Source: Pseudomonas sp. Root71
GTDB lineage: Bacteria > Pseudomonadota > Gammaproteobacteria > Pseudomonadales > Pseudomonadaceae
DNA length: 64,000 nt
NCBI RefSeq assembly: GCF_001429045.1
Contig: NZ_LMHY01000001.1
Location: 379,892 to 443,891 of the forward strand
Direction of reading: 5' to 3'
The notes under the pieces are model-generated. The model was not told the origin of the DNA. It saw nothing but the letters and a program-made list of their open reading frames with translations, and made no database searches. The first letter of the stretch is position 1. Each line of letters begins with the position of its first letter. The position numbers were made by a program, and so were the translations under genes. Below are positions 36,660 to 46,441 of the stretch, one piece after another.

Positions 36660-36678
36660 TGACAGACGGGGACTGTCA
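36660..36678. promoter_or_regulatory. Perfect dyad TGACAG-N7-CTGTCA upstream of pchP
   Basis: TGACAG (36660-36665) and CTGTCA (36673-36678) are perfect inverted half-sites in the 248-base gap between divergent tcyP and pchP, 55 bases before the pchP start. In P. aeruginosa pchP is induced by choline and betaine through GbdR; whether this dyad is that site is not known to me. Confidence 0.4.
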
Positions 36679-36732
36679 CACTTATTTGTTAGCGTCGATC
36701 TCCTTTATTCAGGGTCTTTTTATAAGGGAAGC

Positions 36733-37794
36733 ATGCCAATGAAGTTCGCACCGAAATTGCTGGCTGCAGCACTTTGCCTGGGCCTTGCCGGCCAGGTGCT
36801 TGCAACGGATCTGAAACACTGGCCCGCCGATCAGGCCAAGGCGCTGGAGGCGATGATCGCCGCCAACGCCAACAAGGGTAACTACGCGGTGTTCGACATG
36901 GACAACACCAGTTACCGCTACGACCTCGAAGAGTCGTTGCTGCCGTTCATGGAGAACAAGGGCCTGATCACCCGCGACAAGCTCGATCCCTCCCTGAAAC
37001 TGATGCCGTTCAAGGACACCGCCGACCACAAGGAAAGCCTGTTCAGCTACTACTACCGCCTCTGCGAAGTCGACGACATGGTCTGCTATCCATGGGTCGC
37101 CCAGGTGTTCTCCGGCTTTACGCTCAAGGAGCTCAAGGGCTACGTCGACGAGATGATGGCGTCGGGCAAACCGGTGCCGGCCACCTATTACGAAGGCGAC
37201 GTGGTCAAGAAACTCGACGTCAACCCGCCGAAGATCTTCACTGGCCAGCAAGAGCTCTACAACAAGCTGATGGAGAACGGCATCGAGGTCTACGTGATGA
37301 CCGCCGCCTCCGAAGAGCTGGTGCGCATGGTCGCGTCCGATCCGAAGTACGGCTACAACGTCAAGCCGCAGAACGTGATCGGCGTGTCGCTGCTGCTCAA
37401 GGACCCGAAAACTGGCGAGCTGACTACCGCGCGCAAGCAGGTCACCGCCGGCAAGTATGACGAGAAGGCCAACCTCGGCCTCGAACTGACCCCGTACCTG
37501 TGGACCCCGGCAACCTGGATGGCCGGCAAGCAGGCGGCAATCCTGACCTACATCGACGAGTGGAAAAAACCGGTGCTGGTTGGCGGCGATACCCCTAGCA
37601 GCGACGGCTACATGCTGTTCCATAGTGTTGATGTGGCCAAGGGCGGCATCCACCTGTGGGTCAACCGCAAGGACAAGTACATGACCCAGATCCAGGGCAT
37701 GATGGCCAAGAACGCCGCGGCCCAGGCCAAGGAAGGCTTGACGGTGACGGCTGACAAGAACTGGGTGATCGTCAAGCCGGAAGATATCCAGTAA
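36733..37794 (+). CDS. pchP: Phosphorylcholine phosphatase
   Basis: The 353-residue exported HAD enzyme closely follows P. aeruginosa PchP over its length as I remember it. A signal peptide (LLAAALCLGLAGQVLA) ends near residue 24. The HAD nucleophile motif DMDNT is at residues 55-59, ESLFSYYYRLCEVDDMVCYP forms the choline-binding cap region, and GGDTPSSDGYML is the metal-binding acidic motif. It releases choline from phosphorylcholine in the periplasm, after phospholipase C has acted on host lipids. The ATG at 36733 follows AAGGGAA; a second ATG two codons later is equally possible. Confidence 0.92.
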   Translation: MPMKFAPKLLAAALCLGLAGQVLATDLKHWPADQAKALEAMIAANANKGNYAVFDMDNTSYRYDLEESLLPFMENKGLITRDKLDPSLKLMPFKDTADHKESLFSYYYRLCEVDDMVCYPWVAQVFSGFTLKELKGYVDEMMASGKPVPATYYEGDVVKKLDVNPPKIFTGQQELYNKLMENGIEVYVMTAASEELVRMVASDPKYGYNVKPQNVIGVSLLLKDPKTGELTTARKQVTAGKYDEKANLGLELTPYLWTPATWMAGKQAAILTYIDEWKKPVLVGGDTPSSDGYMLFHSVDVAKGGIHLWVNRKDKYMTQIQGMMAKNAAAQAKEGLTVTADKNWVIVKPEDIQ

Positions 37795-37810
37795 GACCGG
37801 GTGCAACTAT

Positions 37811-37986
37811 TGTAGGAGCGAGCTTGCTCGCGATGGTCGTTAACGATGACGCGTGCTTTCTGGTGCAGCGCGTCGTCCTTTCATCCATCGCGAGCAAGCT
37901 CGCTCCTACAAAGATCTCAGGTGACACGGAAATTGTGTGAACACCGAAGATCCCCTGTGGGAGCGAGCTTGCTCGCGATGGGGCCA
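37811..37986. repeat. REP cluster, family A, three units
   Basis: Three arms: TGTAGGAGCGAGCTTGCTCG (37811), CGAGCAAGCTCGCTCCTACA (to 37910) and CTGTGGGAGCGAGCTTGCTC (about 37954). The first spacer, CGATGGTCGTTAACGATGAC and onward, is nearly identical to that of the element at 38657. The second spacer matches, inverted, the one at 25585. Confidence 0.85.
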
Positions 37987-38121
37987 ATCGGTGCAATGAA
38001 AGCCTCCGCTCGAACGACATCTCCTTACAGTCGCAACCTACGCATTCTTGCGTAGCGGCCTACGACTACGCCAGAATCCGCCGGCTTGTGCGCCTGAGGG
38101 GCGGCTTCTATCGTTTCCGTG

Positions 38122-38333
38122 TCACTGAACATCAGTGATCGGGTTTGGTAGCCCGTGTTCACCTCGGCGCATTGCGCCACCCTTAGCAGGGGTCGTTTCT
38201 GTCTCTGCTCATATGGTGGCCATGCGCAGGGCATCTTCGGACGCGCCGGGTTCCTGGTGACCGGTCTACCAACCTGCGTGTGGCCGCCACCCATCGTTTG
38301 GTAGCGAGGGTGATGGCTCCTTTTTTCTCACCC
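38122..38333 (+). ncRNA. Candidate structured leader RNA of the DUF6124 gene
   Basis: This stretch holds a series of strong stems before the small gene at 38346. TCACTG/CAGTGA (38122-38138); CGGG-TTTGGTAG-CCCG (38140-38155); GGCGC/GCGCC (38166-38178); ACCC/GGGT (38179-38193); a long stem GGTGGC/GCCACC with CGCAGG/CCTGCG (38215-38291); CACCC-a-TCG-TTTGGTAG-CGA-GGGTG (38288-38312); and GGGTGA/TCACCC (38308-38333), which touches the ribosome binding site GGAG. The loop TTTGGTAG occurs twice and its complement CTACCAA once (38266-38272). I recognise no Rfam family. Bases 37987-38121 hold nothing else I can name. Confidence 0.55.
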
Positions 38334-38345
38334 GGAGTTCCATCA

Positions 38346-38633
38346 ATGCTGAAAATCACCCCCGATCCTCCCGATTCCAACAACCTCTGCGCCCACATCA
38401 ACACCACCCCGCGCAAACCCAGCCGAACATTCGTGATCGCCCCCGGCCTCGACACCGAAACCCTGTTGGCCCACGCCTGCGAATCCCTCGCCTCGGCCAA
38501 TGTCATGGCCAGCGATTTCGCCGGACTGCTGGAAGGCTCGCAACGCAGCACAATGCTGGGGATTGCGCAGGTGATCATGTTGGGCGAGCTGGCGGTGAAT
38601 CAGGCGTTGGATAACCTCGACCCGCAGGACTGA
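38346..38633 (+). CDS. DUF6124 family protein
   Basis: The ATG at 38346 has GGAG 8 bases upstream and gives 95 residues; upstream in-frame codons fall inside the structured leader. The product is soluble with a Pro-rich start (KITPDPPDSNN) and a helical second half containing LLAHACESLASANVMASDFA, the pattern I associate with DUF6124, a family common in P. fluorescens relatives and found in several copies per genome. No motif suggests a reaction. The helix-rich C-terminal part (QVIMLGELAVNQALDNL) could make a dimer or bind a partner. The long structured 5' region suggests tight post-transcriptional control. Confidence 0.75.
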   Translation: MLKITPDPPDSNNLCAHINTTPRKPSRTFVIAPGLDTETLLAHACESLASANVMASDFAGLLEGSQRSTMLGIAQVIMLGELAVNQALDNLDPQD

Positions 38634-38656
38634 TCGATGTGAGGCCCACTCGCCCA

Positions 38657-38759
38657 CTGTAGGAGCGAGCCTGCTCGCGATGGTCGTTAACGATGACGCG
38701 TGCTTCCTGATTTAGCGCGGTGTCTTTACGTTCATCGCGAGCAGGCTCGCTCCTACAGG
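38657..38759. repeat. REPIN, family A
   Basis: CTGTAGGAGCGAGCCTGCTC and GAGCAGGCTCGCTCCTACAG face each other. Both arms share the same T-to-C change (GCCTGC/GCAGGC), a compensating pair. The spacer is nearly that of 37811. Confidence 0.85.
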
Positions 38760-38775
38760 GGATCGGCGTAAACAA

Positions 38776-38803
38776 AAATGCCCCGCACTTGGCGGGGCAT
38801 TTT
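38776..38803 (-). terminator. Intrinsic terminator of ilvD
   Basis: AAATGCCCCGC and GCGGGGCATTT form an 11-base stem with a short loop. On the minus strand it is followed by TTTTTGTTT. It lies 20 bases after the ilvD stop codon. Confidence 0.9.
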
Positions 38804-38822
38804 CATGTTCGACGGTTAACGC

Positions 38823-40664
38823 TTACAGCCCGTCAAGCATCGCCTTGTTACGCACAGCACCCTTGTCGGCGCTGGTCGCCAGCAGGGCGTAGGCCTTCAA
38901 CGCGGTGGTCACTTTGCGTGGACGCACTTCCACCGGCTTCCAGCCTTTCTTGTCCTGCTCGACCCGGCGTGCAGCCAGTTCTTCGTCGCTGACCAACAGG
39001 TTGATCGAGCGGTTTGGAATGTCGATCAGCACTTTGTCGCCGTCCTGCACCAGGCCGATCGCGCCGCCGGCAGCCGCTTCAGGCGAAGCGTGGCCGATGG
39101 ACAGGCCCGAGGTGCCGCCGGAGAAACGACCGTCGGTGAGCAGGGCACAGGCTTTGCCCAGGCCTTTGGATTTCAGGTACGAAGTCGGGTAGAGCATTTC
39201 CTGCATGCCCGGGCCGCCTTTCGGGCCTTCGTAGCGAATGATGACGATGTCGCCTTCCTTCACTTCATCGGCGAGGATGCCGCGCACGGCACTGTCCTGG
39301 CTTTCGAAGATCTTGGCGTTGCCTTCGAACACGTGGATCGACTCGTCGACACCAGCGGTTTTCACCACGCAACCGTCAAGAGCGATGTTGCCGTAGAGAA
39401 CGGCCAGGCCGCCTTCTTGCGAGTACGCGTGCTCGACACTGCGGATGCAGCCGTTTTCACGGTCGTCGTCCAGGGTTTCCCAGCGGGTCGACTGGCTGAA
39501 CGCGGTTTGCGTCGGGATGCCCGCAGGACCGGCCTTGAAGAAGTGGTGCACGGCTTCGTCGGTGGTCTGGGTGATGTCCCACTTGGCGATGGCTTCTTCC
39601 ATGCTGCGGCTGTGCACGGTCGGCAGCTGGGTATGCAGCAAGCCGCCACGGGCCAGCGAACCGAGGATGCTGAAAATCCCGCCGGCACGGTGCACGTCTT
39701 CCATGTGGTACTTCTGGATGTTCGGCGCGACCTTGCACAGTTGCGGCACGTGACGGGACAGACGGTCGATGTCGCGCAGGTCGAAATCGATCTCGGCTTC
39801 CTGGGCAGCGGCCAGCAAGTGCAGGATGGTGTTGGTGGAACCGCCCATGGCGATGTCCAGGGTCATGGCGTTTTCGAACGCCTGGAAGTTGGCGATGTTG
39901 CGCGGCAGTACCGACTCGTCATTCTCGCCGTAGTAACGCTTGCACAGCTCGACGATGGTGCGGCCGGCCTGCAGGAACAGCTGCTCGCGGTCGCTGTGGG
40001 TGGCCAGGGTCGAACCGTTGCCCGGCAATGCCAGACCCAGGGCTTCGACCAGGCAGTTCATCGAGTTGGCGGTGAACATGCCGGAGCACGAACCGCAGGT
40101 CGGGCATGCGCTGCGCTCGTACTCGGCGACTTTCTCGTCAGAAGCGCTGGAGTCGGCGGCGATCACCATGGCGTCGACCAGGTCGAGGCCGTGGGAGGCA
40201 AGTTTGGTCTTGCCGGCTTCCATCGGGCCGCCGGATACGAAGATCACCGGGATGTTCAGGCGCAGGGACGCCATCAACATGCCGGGGGTGATCTTGTCGC
40301 AGTTGGAGATGCACACGATCGCGTCGGCGCAGTGGGCGTTGACCATGTACTCGACGGAGTCGGCGATGATCTCGCGGCTCGGCAGCGAATAGAGCATGCC
40401 GTCGTGGCCCATGGCGATGCCGTCATCGACAGCGATGGTGTTGAATTCCTTCGCCACGCCGCCGGCGCGTTCGATCTCGCGGGCGACCAGTTGGCCCAGG
40501 TCCTTGAGGTGTACGTGACCCGGTACGAACTGGGTGAACGAGTTGGCAATGGCGATGATCGGCTTCTTGAAGTCGTCATCTTTCATCCCCGTGGCGCGCC
40601 ACAGTGCGCGGGCACCGGCCATGTTGCGGCCGTGGGTGGATGTTTTCGAGCGGTAATCAGGCAT
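38823..40664 (-). CDS. ilvD: Dihydroxy-acid dehydratase
   Basis: The 613-residue product dehydrates 2,3-dihydroxy-3-methyl acids in the valine, leucine and isoleucine pathway and carries an Fe-S cluster. Cysteine ligands are in [12 protein letters not shown] and [20 protein letters not shown], and the C-terminal signature [20 protein letters not shown] is present. Length matches E. coli IlvD (616). It stands alone, with the terminator at 38776. With ilvA at 12318 the window holds two isoleucine steps. Confidence 0.97.
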   Translation of the reverse strand: MPDYRSKTSTHGRNMAGARALWRATGMKDDDFKKPIIAIANSFTQFVPGHVHLKDLGQLVAREIERAGGVAKEFNTIAVDDGIAMGHDGMLYSLPSREIIADSVEYMVNAHCADAIVCISNCDKITPGMLMASLRLNIPVIFVSGGPMEAGKTKLASHGLDLVDAMVIAADSSASDEKVAEYERSACPTCGSCSGMFTANSMNCLVEALGLALPGNGSTLATHSDREQLFLQAGRTIVELCKRYYGENDESVLPRNIANFQAFENAMTLDIAMGGSTNTILHLLAAAQEAEIDFDLRDIDRLSRHVPQLCKVAPNIQKYHMEDVHRAGGIFSILGSLARGGLLHTQLPTVHSRSMEEAIAKWDITQTTDEAVHHFFKAGPAGIPTQTAFSQSTRWETLDDDRENGCIRSVEHAYSQEGGLAVLYGNIALDGCVVKTAGVDESIHVFEGNAKIFESQDSAVRGILADEVKEGDIVIIRYEGPKGGPGMQEMLYPTSYLKSKGLGKACALLTDGRFSGGTSGLSIGHASPEAAAGGAIGLVQDGDKVLIDIPNRSINLLVSDEELAARRVEQDKKGWKPVEVRPRKVTTALKAYALLATSADKGAVRNKAMLDGL

Positions 40665-40918
40665 GAAGCACTCCGGGCGGCTAATCAGGTATCAAAAGGG
40701 AAGTGAGCTTCTATTGACGTCTGGAACACTCAGAAATGGCCGCGTGTCCGGAAGTTGCCGATAACTTTGCGGGATCGCCGCGCGCTTCAGCTTGAGCTCA
40801 TAAACCCGCCGGGGATGACTGGCGATGAATGTTCGCGATTCTACACGGCTGGCGGCTGGAGGGAATGCTCGCAAGCATGGAGAGAGCGTTCACATGACGT
40901 GTGGGCAAACTCTCGGCG

Positions 40919-42112
40919 TCATGCCTCGCTGATCGGGTGGCGCTGACTGATCACAGTGTTCAGCCCTGCCCCCATGGCACTCAGAATCAAAAAGCACACT
41001 GCAAGGGCAGTAATCAGGTGATCACTGGCCATGTTGATCACGGCACTGATCAGGCCGCCACACATGAAAATAAACAGACTGCCGGCAGAAGTCGCGGTAC
41101 CGGCATGTTGCGGGTAGAGGCCCATTGCCCTGGAGTTGGCGATGGGCCGGGAAATGGTGGTGCCGGCAGTGCAGATCAGCATGGGGATCAGCACCGTTGC
41201 GGCGGACAGGCCGAATTGCAGGTTCAGCCAGAGCATCACCAGTCCCGACAGGGCGATCAGGCCCAGGCCTGTGATGATTTGCGTGGAGCCTTCCAGATGG
41301 CGATGCAGGATGCTCGCAACAACCCCGCCGATTACATAAGCCGAGCCATACAGCAACAGCGCCCAGGCGAACTGATAGGCCGAAAGGTCCAGGTGTTCCA
41401 TGAAAATGATCGGCGAAATGACGATGAACGAAAAATGGCAGGCGAAGGCGAGGGCAGAGATCAACCAGTAGCCGGTAAATCGGATGTCGGAAAGGAGCAT
41501 CCAGTACGCGCCGAAAAATCGCCGGGACTGCCGCTCGCTACTTCGGCTTTCTTTTAGCAGGAACCACGATCTCAGCCAGACAATGGCTGCCAGGGTGATG
41601 AATACATAAAAGCTGCCCTGCCAATCCAGATGCAACTGCAACCATGTACCCATCAGCGGAGAACTGGAGATGAAAATCCCGCCGGCGGTCGTCGTCCAGA
41701 TGCGCAGTCGTTCCAGCTCGCGGCCGCTGAACAGATCCTGGATCAATGCCTGAGACAAGGCAAACGATCCGCAGCCCACTGCCTGAACCACTCGAAAGCC
41801 CAAAAACCAGGTGAAATCGGTGGCGAACAGGCAACCTGTTGCTCCCACCGCGGCAAGTGCCATCCCCCCCAGTAACAGCTTTTTGCGGCCGAACATGTCG
41901 GACAACGGCCCGATCAGCAGCAGTGAGCACGCCAGGCCGATGGCAAAGATGCTGACGGATAGGGCGATATCGGAAGGTGTGGTACGAAAGTGGTCGGAAA
42001 GGGCGGGGAAGGAGGGAAGGACCACGTCGAGAGGGAAAACGGCGAGCAGCGTCATGGCCATCAGCAGCAGGATGAACGACGACTTTTCTTTGGCATGCAG
42101 GGTGTTGGTCAT
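40919..42112 (-). CDS. MFS transporter, Bcr/CflA-type drug exporter
   Basis: The 397-residue product has 12 predicted helices in the order of the DHA1 drug:H+ antiporters. Motif A is GPLSDMFGRKKLLL, and the helix 5 region GSFALSQALIQDLFSGRE fits the Bcr/CflA branch. The start at 42112 has no clear Shine-Dalgarno; a TTG one codon earlier is possible. It likely extrudes a drug or small metabolite. Its DNA is visibly less GC-biased than ilvD and rlmI on either side, so it may be a later arrival; this is an impression, not a count. Confidence 0.85.
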   Translation of the reverse strand: MTNTLHAKEKSSFILLLMAMTLLAVFPLDVVLPSFPALSDHFRTTPSDIALSVSIFAIGLACSLLLIGPLSDMFGRKKLLLGGMALAAVGATGCLFATDFTWFLGFRVVQAVGCGSFALSQALIQDLFSGRELERLRIWTTTAGGIFISSSPLMGTWLQLHLDWQGSFYVFITLAAIVWLRSWFLLKESRSSERQSRRFFGAYWMLLSDIRFTGYWLISALAFACHFSFIVISPIIFMEHLDLSAYQFAWALLLYGSAYVIGGVVASILHRHLEGSTQIITGLGLIALSGLVMLWLNLQFGLSAATVLIPMLICTAGTTISRPIANSRAMGLYPQHAGTATSAGSLFIFMCGGLISAVINMASDHLITALAVCFLILSAMGAGLNTVISQRHPISEA

Positions 42113-42206
42113 CAATCAACGCGCTCGGTCCGTGAAGGGGGAGACGAGAGTTGATTTGATGCGGTTGCAAGTCAATGCCGGTGGCGCGGGACTTTTCTGA
42201 AACTGT

Positions 42207-42235
42207 TGTAGGAGCGAGCTGACTCGCTCCTGCAC
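42207..42235. repeat. REP remnant, family A
   Basis: TTGTAGGAGCGAGCTGACTC followed by GCTCCTGCA folds on itself. It looks like a single unit with a changed head (TGACTC for TTGCTC). Confidence 0.6.
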
Positions 42236-42246
42236 GCAGGTTTTGG

Positions 42247-43443
42247 TTAGCTGTTAGGCAACAACCGGCAAGTAATGCTCTTGATGTACCGCGTCTCGGC
42301 AATGGCCGGGTGCACTGGATGATCCGGACCTTGACCACCACGTTCCAGTATCTGAATGTTGCGGTCCAGGTGACGGGCGCTGGTCAGCAGAATGTTCTGC
42401 AGGTCGTCTTCCGGCAGGTGCATCGAGCACGATGCGCTGACCAGGATGCCGTCCTTGGTGAGCAGGCGCATGGCTTGTTCGTTCAGGCGGCGGTAGGCGC
42501 CTTCGCCGTTCTTCATGTCTTTCTTGCGCTTGATGAACGCCGGCGGGTCGGCCACGATCACGTCGAAGCGTTCCTCGCTGGCTTTCAGCTCTTTGAGGGC
42601 TTCGAACACGTCGCCTTCGATGCAGGTCATTTTCTCGGCGAAGCCGTTCAGCGCGGCGTTGCGCTCGACACCGTCGAGGGCGAAGGCCGAAGCGTCGACG
42701 CAGAACACTTCACTGGCGCCGAACGCGGCAGCCTGCACGCCCCAGCCGCCGATGTAGCTGTAGAGGTCGAGCACGCGTTTGCCTTTGGCGTACGGCGCCA
42801 GGCGTGCGCGGTTCATGCGGTGGTCGTAGAACCAGCCGGTTTTTTGACCCTGGATGACCGGGGCTTCGAATTTCACGCCGTTCTCTTCGAGGGCAACCCA
42901 CTCCGGCACCAGGCCGAATACGGTTTCTACGTAGCGGGTGAGGCCTTCGGCGTCACGGGCAGCGGAGTCGTTCTTGAACAGGATGCCGCTCGGCTTGAGC
43001 ACTTGGGTCAGCGCTGCAATCACGTCGTCTTTATGGGCTTCCATGGTCGCCGAGGCGATCTGTACCACCAGGATGTCGCCGAAACGGTCGACCACCAGGC
43101 CTGGCAGCAGGTCGGAATCACCGTAGACCAGGCGGTAGAACGGCTTGTCGAACAGACGATCACGCAGGGACAGGGCTACGTTCAGGCGATGCACCAGCAG
43201 CGACTTGTCCAGCGGCAACTTGATGTCGCGCGACAGCACACGGGCGCAGATCAGGTTGTTCGGGCTCATGGCAACGATGCCCAGCGGCTTGCCGCCGGCG
43301 GCTTCGAGGATCGCCTGGTCGCCGGCCTTGAAACCGTGCAAAGGCGTAGCGGCTACATCGATTTCGTTGCTGTAGACCCACAAGTGACCGTTGCGCAGAC
43401 GACGGTCGGCGTTGGCTTTGAGGCGCAGGCTAGGCAGGGACAT
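42247..43443 (-). CDS. rlmI: 23S rRNA m5C1962 methyltransferase
   Basis: The start at 43443 (MSLPSLRLKANADRRL) gives 398 residues; the frame open to 43503 adds a non-homologous tail. The N-terminal PUA domain (about 1-75) is followed by the class I methyltransferase with VLDLYSYIGGWGVQAAAFGA (SAM loop) and VADPPAFIKRKKD. The catalytic Cys candidate is in LVSASCSMHLPED. It methylates C1962 of 23S rRNA by analogy with E. coli RlmI. Confidence 0.92.
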   Translation of the reverse strand: MSLPSLRLKANADRRLRNGHLWVYSNEIDVAATPLHGFKAGDQAILEAAGGKPLGIVAMSPNNLICARVLSRDIKLPLDKSLLVHRLNVALSLRDRLFDKPFYRLVYGDSDLLPGLVVDRFGDILVVQIASATMEAHKDDVIAALTQVLKPSGILFKNDSAARDAEGLTRYVETVFGLVPEWVALEENGVKFEAPVIQGQKTGWFYDHRMNRARLAPYAKGKRVLDLYSYIGGWGVQAAAFGASEVFCVDASAFALDGVERNAALNGFAEKMTCIEGDVFEALKELKASEERFDVIVADPPAFIKRKKDMKNGEGAYRRLNEQAMRLLTKDGILVSASCSMHLPEDDLQNILLTSARHLDRNIQILERGGQGPDHPVHPAIAETRYIKSITCRLLPNS

Positions 43444-43595
43444 GTCGTCGCTCCGGAAAAAAAGCGGGAGTATAGCGTGTTGGGACCCCGGATTGGCCTG
43501 CAAGTGGACATGTGGCGAGGGTTGTCATGCGATTTGGTATGTCGGATCCAACTTCATAAAGGTTAGAATCACCGTCTGACCCAGAGTGTGCACAA

Positions 43596-44465
43596 ATGTC
43601 CCAAGAGCTGACTTCCGAACAGATCCAACAAGCCCTGCAGGGCATCAGCGTACCGGCCCAGCCGCAAATCATGGTGGATTTGCAGATGGAGCAGTACATG
43701 CCCGACCCGGATCTGGAAGTCATTGCCAAACTGATCTCCCAGGATCCGGGCCTTTCCGGTTCCCTGCTGAAGATCGTCAATTCACCGTATTACGGGTTGA
43801 GCAACAAGATTGCTTCGATCCAGCGCGCGGTGAATCTGCTGGGCAGCCGTTCGGTCATCAACCTGATCAATGCGCAGTCGATCAAGGGCGAGATGAATGA
43901 CGACACCATTGTCACCCTGAACCGTTTCTGGGACACCGCTCAGGACGTGGCCATGACCTGCCTGACCCTGGCCAAGCGCATCGGCATAGAGAACGGCGAT
44001 GAAGCCTATGCCCTGGGCCTGTTCCACGACTGCGGCGTGCCCTTGATGCTCCAGCGCTTCCCCGACTACATGGGCGTTCTGGAGCAGGCCTATGCCAACG
44101 CCAGCGCCGAATGCCGGGTGGTGGACACGGAGAACCAGGTGTTCAATACCAATCACTCGGTGGTCGGGTATTACACGGCCAAGTCCTGGCGCCTGCCGGA
44201 ACACGTGAGCGCGGCGATCGCCAATCACCACAATGCCCTGGCGATCTTCAGCGATGAATCTTCGCGCAACAGTTCGTTGAAGAACCTGTTGGCGATCCTG
44301 AAGATGGCCGAGCACATTTGCGCGTCGTACCGCGTGCTGGGCAATCAGACCGAAGATCACGAGTGGAACAGCATCGCGCCGCTGGTGCTCGATTATGTCG
44401 GCCTCTCGGACTACGACTTCGAGACCCTCAAGCAGACGATCCGCGACCTCGGCACTCATCGCTGA
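43596..44465 (+). CDS. HDOD domain protein
   Basis: The 289-residue product is an HDOD domain: LISQDPGLSGSLLKIVNSPY, IQRAVNLLGSRSVINLI, ALGLFHDCGVPLML and NHSVVGYYTAKSWRLPEHVS. HDOD proteins resemble HD phosphohydrolases, but most lack full catalytic residues and act as signalling scaffolds in motility, cyclic-di-GMP or stress circuits. There is no attached GGDEF, EAL or receiver domain. It precedes mutM by 42 bases in the same direction. Function is unknown. Confidence 0.88.
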   Translation: MSQELTSEQIQQALQGISVPAQPQIMVDLQMEQYMPDPDLEVIAKLISQDPGLSGSLLKIVNSPYYGLSNKIASIQRAVNLLGSRSVINLINAQSIKGEMNDDTIVTLNRFWDTAQDVAMTCLTLAKRIGIENGDEAYALGLFHDCGVPLMLQRFPDYMGVLEQAYANASAECRVVDTENQVFNTNHSVVGYYTAKSWRLPEHVSAAIANHHNALAIFSDESSRNSSLKNLLAILKMAEHICASYRVLGNQTEDHEWNSIAPLVLDYVGLSDYDFETLKQTIRDLGTHR

Positions 44466-44507
44466 GTGTCGGAACCTTCCAGGCCATGCGCCTGAGCCGA
44501 GAGCACC

Positions 44508-45320
44508 ATGCCTGAATTGCCAGAAGTCGAAACCACCCGTCGCGGCATCGCGCCGTACCTGGAGGGTCAGCGTGTCAGCCGGGTGATCGTGCGTGACCGG
44601 CGCTTGCGCTGGCCAATTCCCGAAGACCTCGATGTGCGGTTGTCCGGACAGCGTATCGTGCTGGTGGAACGACGCGCCAAGTACCTGCTGATCAATGCCG
44701 AAGTCGGCACCTTGATCAGCCATTTGGGTATGTCAGGCAATTTGCGGCTGGTGGAAGCCGGACTGCCGGCGGTCAAGCATGAGCATGTGGACATCGAACT
44801 GGAGTCGGGCCTGGCCCTGCGTTACACCGACCCGCGACGCTTCGGCGCAATGCTCTGGAGCCTCGACCCGTTCAATCACGAATTGCTGATCCGCCTGGGC
44901 CCTGAGCCACTGACCGACCTGTTCGACGGCGAGCGTCTGTTCCAGCAGTCCCGCGGACGTTCGATGGCGGTCAAGCCGTTCATCATGGACAACGCGGTGG
45001 TGGTGGGCGTGGGCAATATCTACGCGACTGAAGCGTTGTTCGCCGCCGGGATCGATCCGCGCCGCGAAGCCAAGAGCATTTCCCGTGCGCGTTACTTGAA
45101 GCTGGCCATCGAGATCAAGCGCATCCTGGTCGCCGCCATCGAGCGCGGCGGTACAACGTTGCGGGACTTTATCGGCGGTGACGGTCAGCCTGGTTATTTC
45201 CAGCAGGAACTGTTCGTGTACGGCCGTGGCAGTGAACACTGCAAGGTCTGTGGCACGGGCTTGCGGGAAGTGAAGCTCGGGCAGCGCGCCAGCGTGTTTT
45301 GCCCGCGTTGTCAGAGCTGA
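44508..45320 (+). CDS. mutM: Formamidopyrimidine-DNA glycosylase
   Basis: The 270-residue repair enzyme removes 8-oxoguanine and formamidopyrimidines. The catalytic N terminus is [13 protein letters not shown] with Pro2 as nucleophile and Glu3 as acid. The helix-two-turn-helix and the C-terminal zinc finger (CKVCGTGL and CPRCQS, four Cys) are intact. Its closeness to coaD is usual in gamma-proteobacteria; here a ferredoxin gene lies between them. Confidence 0.97.
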   Translation: MPELPEVETTRRGIAPYLEGQRVSRVIVRDRRLRWPIPEDLDVRLSGQRIVLVERRAKYLLINAEVGTLISHLGMSGNLRLVEAGLPAVKHEHVDIELESGLALRYTDPRRFGAMLWSLDPFNHELLIRLGPEPLTDLFDGERLFQQSRGRSMAVKPFIMDNAVVVGVGNIYATEALFAAGIDPRREAKSISRARYLKLAIEIKRILVAAIERGGTTLRDFIGGDGQPGYFQQELFVYGRGSEHCKVCGTGLREVKLGQRASVFCPRCQS

Positions 45321-45352
45321 TACGTCAGTTAGATTTTCAGTGAGGCTGATGA

Positions 45353-45422
45353 CGCCTTCGCGAGCAAGCCCGCTCCCACAGGGGAATGCATTCCAAATGT
45401 GGGAGCGGGCTTGCTCGCGAAG
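45353..45422. repeat. REPIN, family A, short spacer
   Basis: CTTCGCGAGCAAGCCCGCTC and GAGCGGGCTTGCTCGCGAAG face each other around about 25 bases between convergent mutM and fdx. Confidence 0.85.
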
Positions 45423-45446
45423 GCGGCCTGACAGGCGCCGAATGGC

Positions 45447-45788
<342 letters not shown>

Positions 45789-45820
45789 TCAAGTGCAGAA
45801 AGGTGCAGGCTGCGAAAGCT

Positions 45821-46413
<593 letters not shown>

Positions 46414-46441
46414 CTATAGACGATGGGAATATTCGTCATTT

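Noticed and set aside
38025..38294. An 89-codon open frame on the minus strand across the DUF6124 leader
   Set aside because: It is Arg/Pro-rich, has no ribosome site, no recognisable domain, and its sequence is explained by the hairpins of the leader; kept only as a possibility if proteomics shows it.
37811..38759. Repeats considered as a CRISPR array
   Set aside because: Units are inverted REP pairs with conserved spacers and irregular spacing; no direct repeats of constant length and no cas genes.
39090..40706. A 538-codon frame opposite ilvD
   Set aside because: It is an antisense shadow; ilvD is unambiguous.
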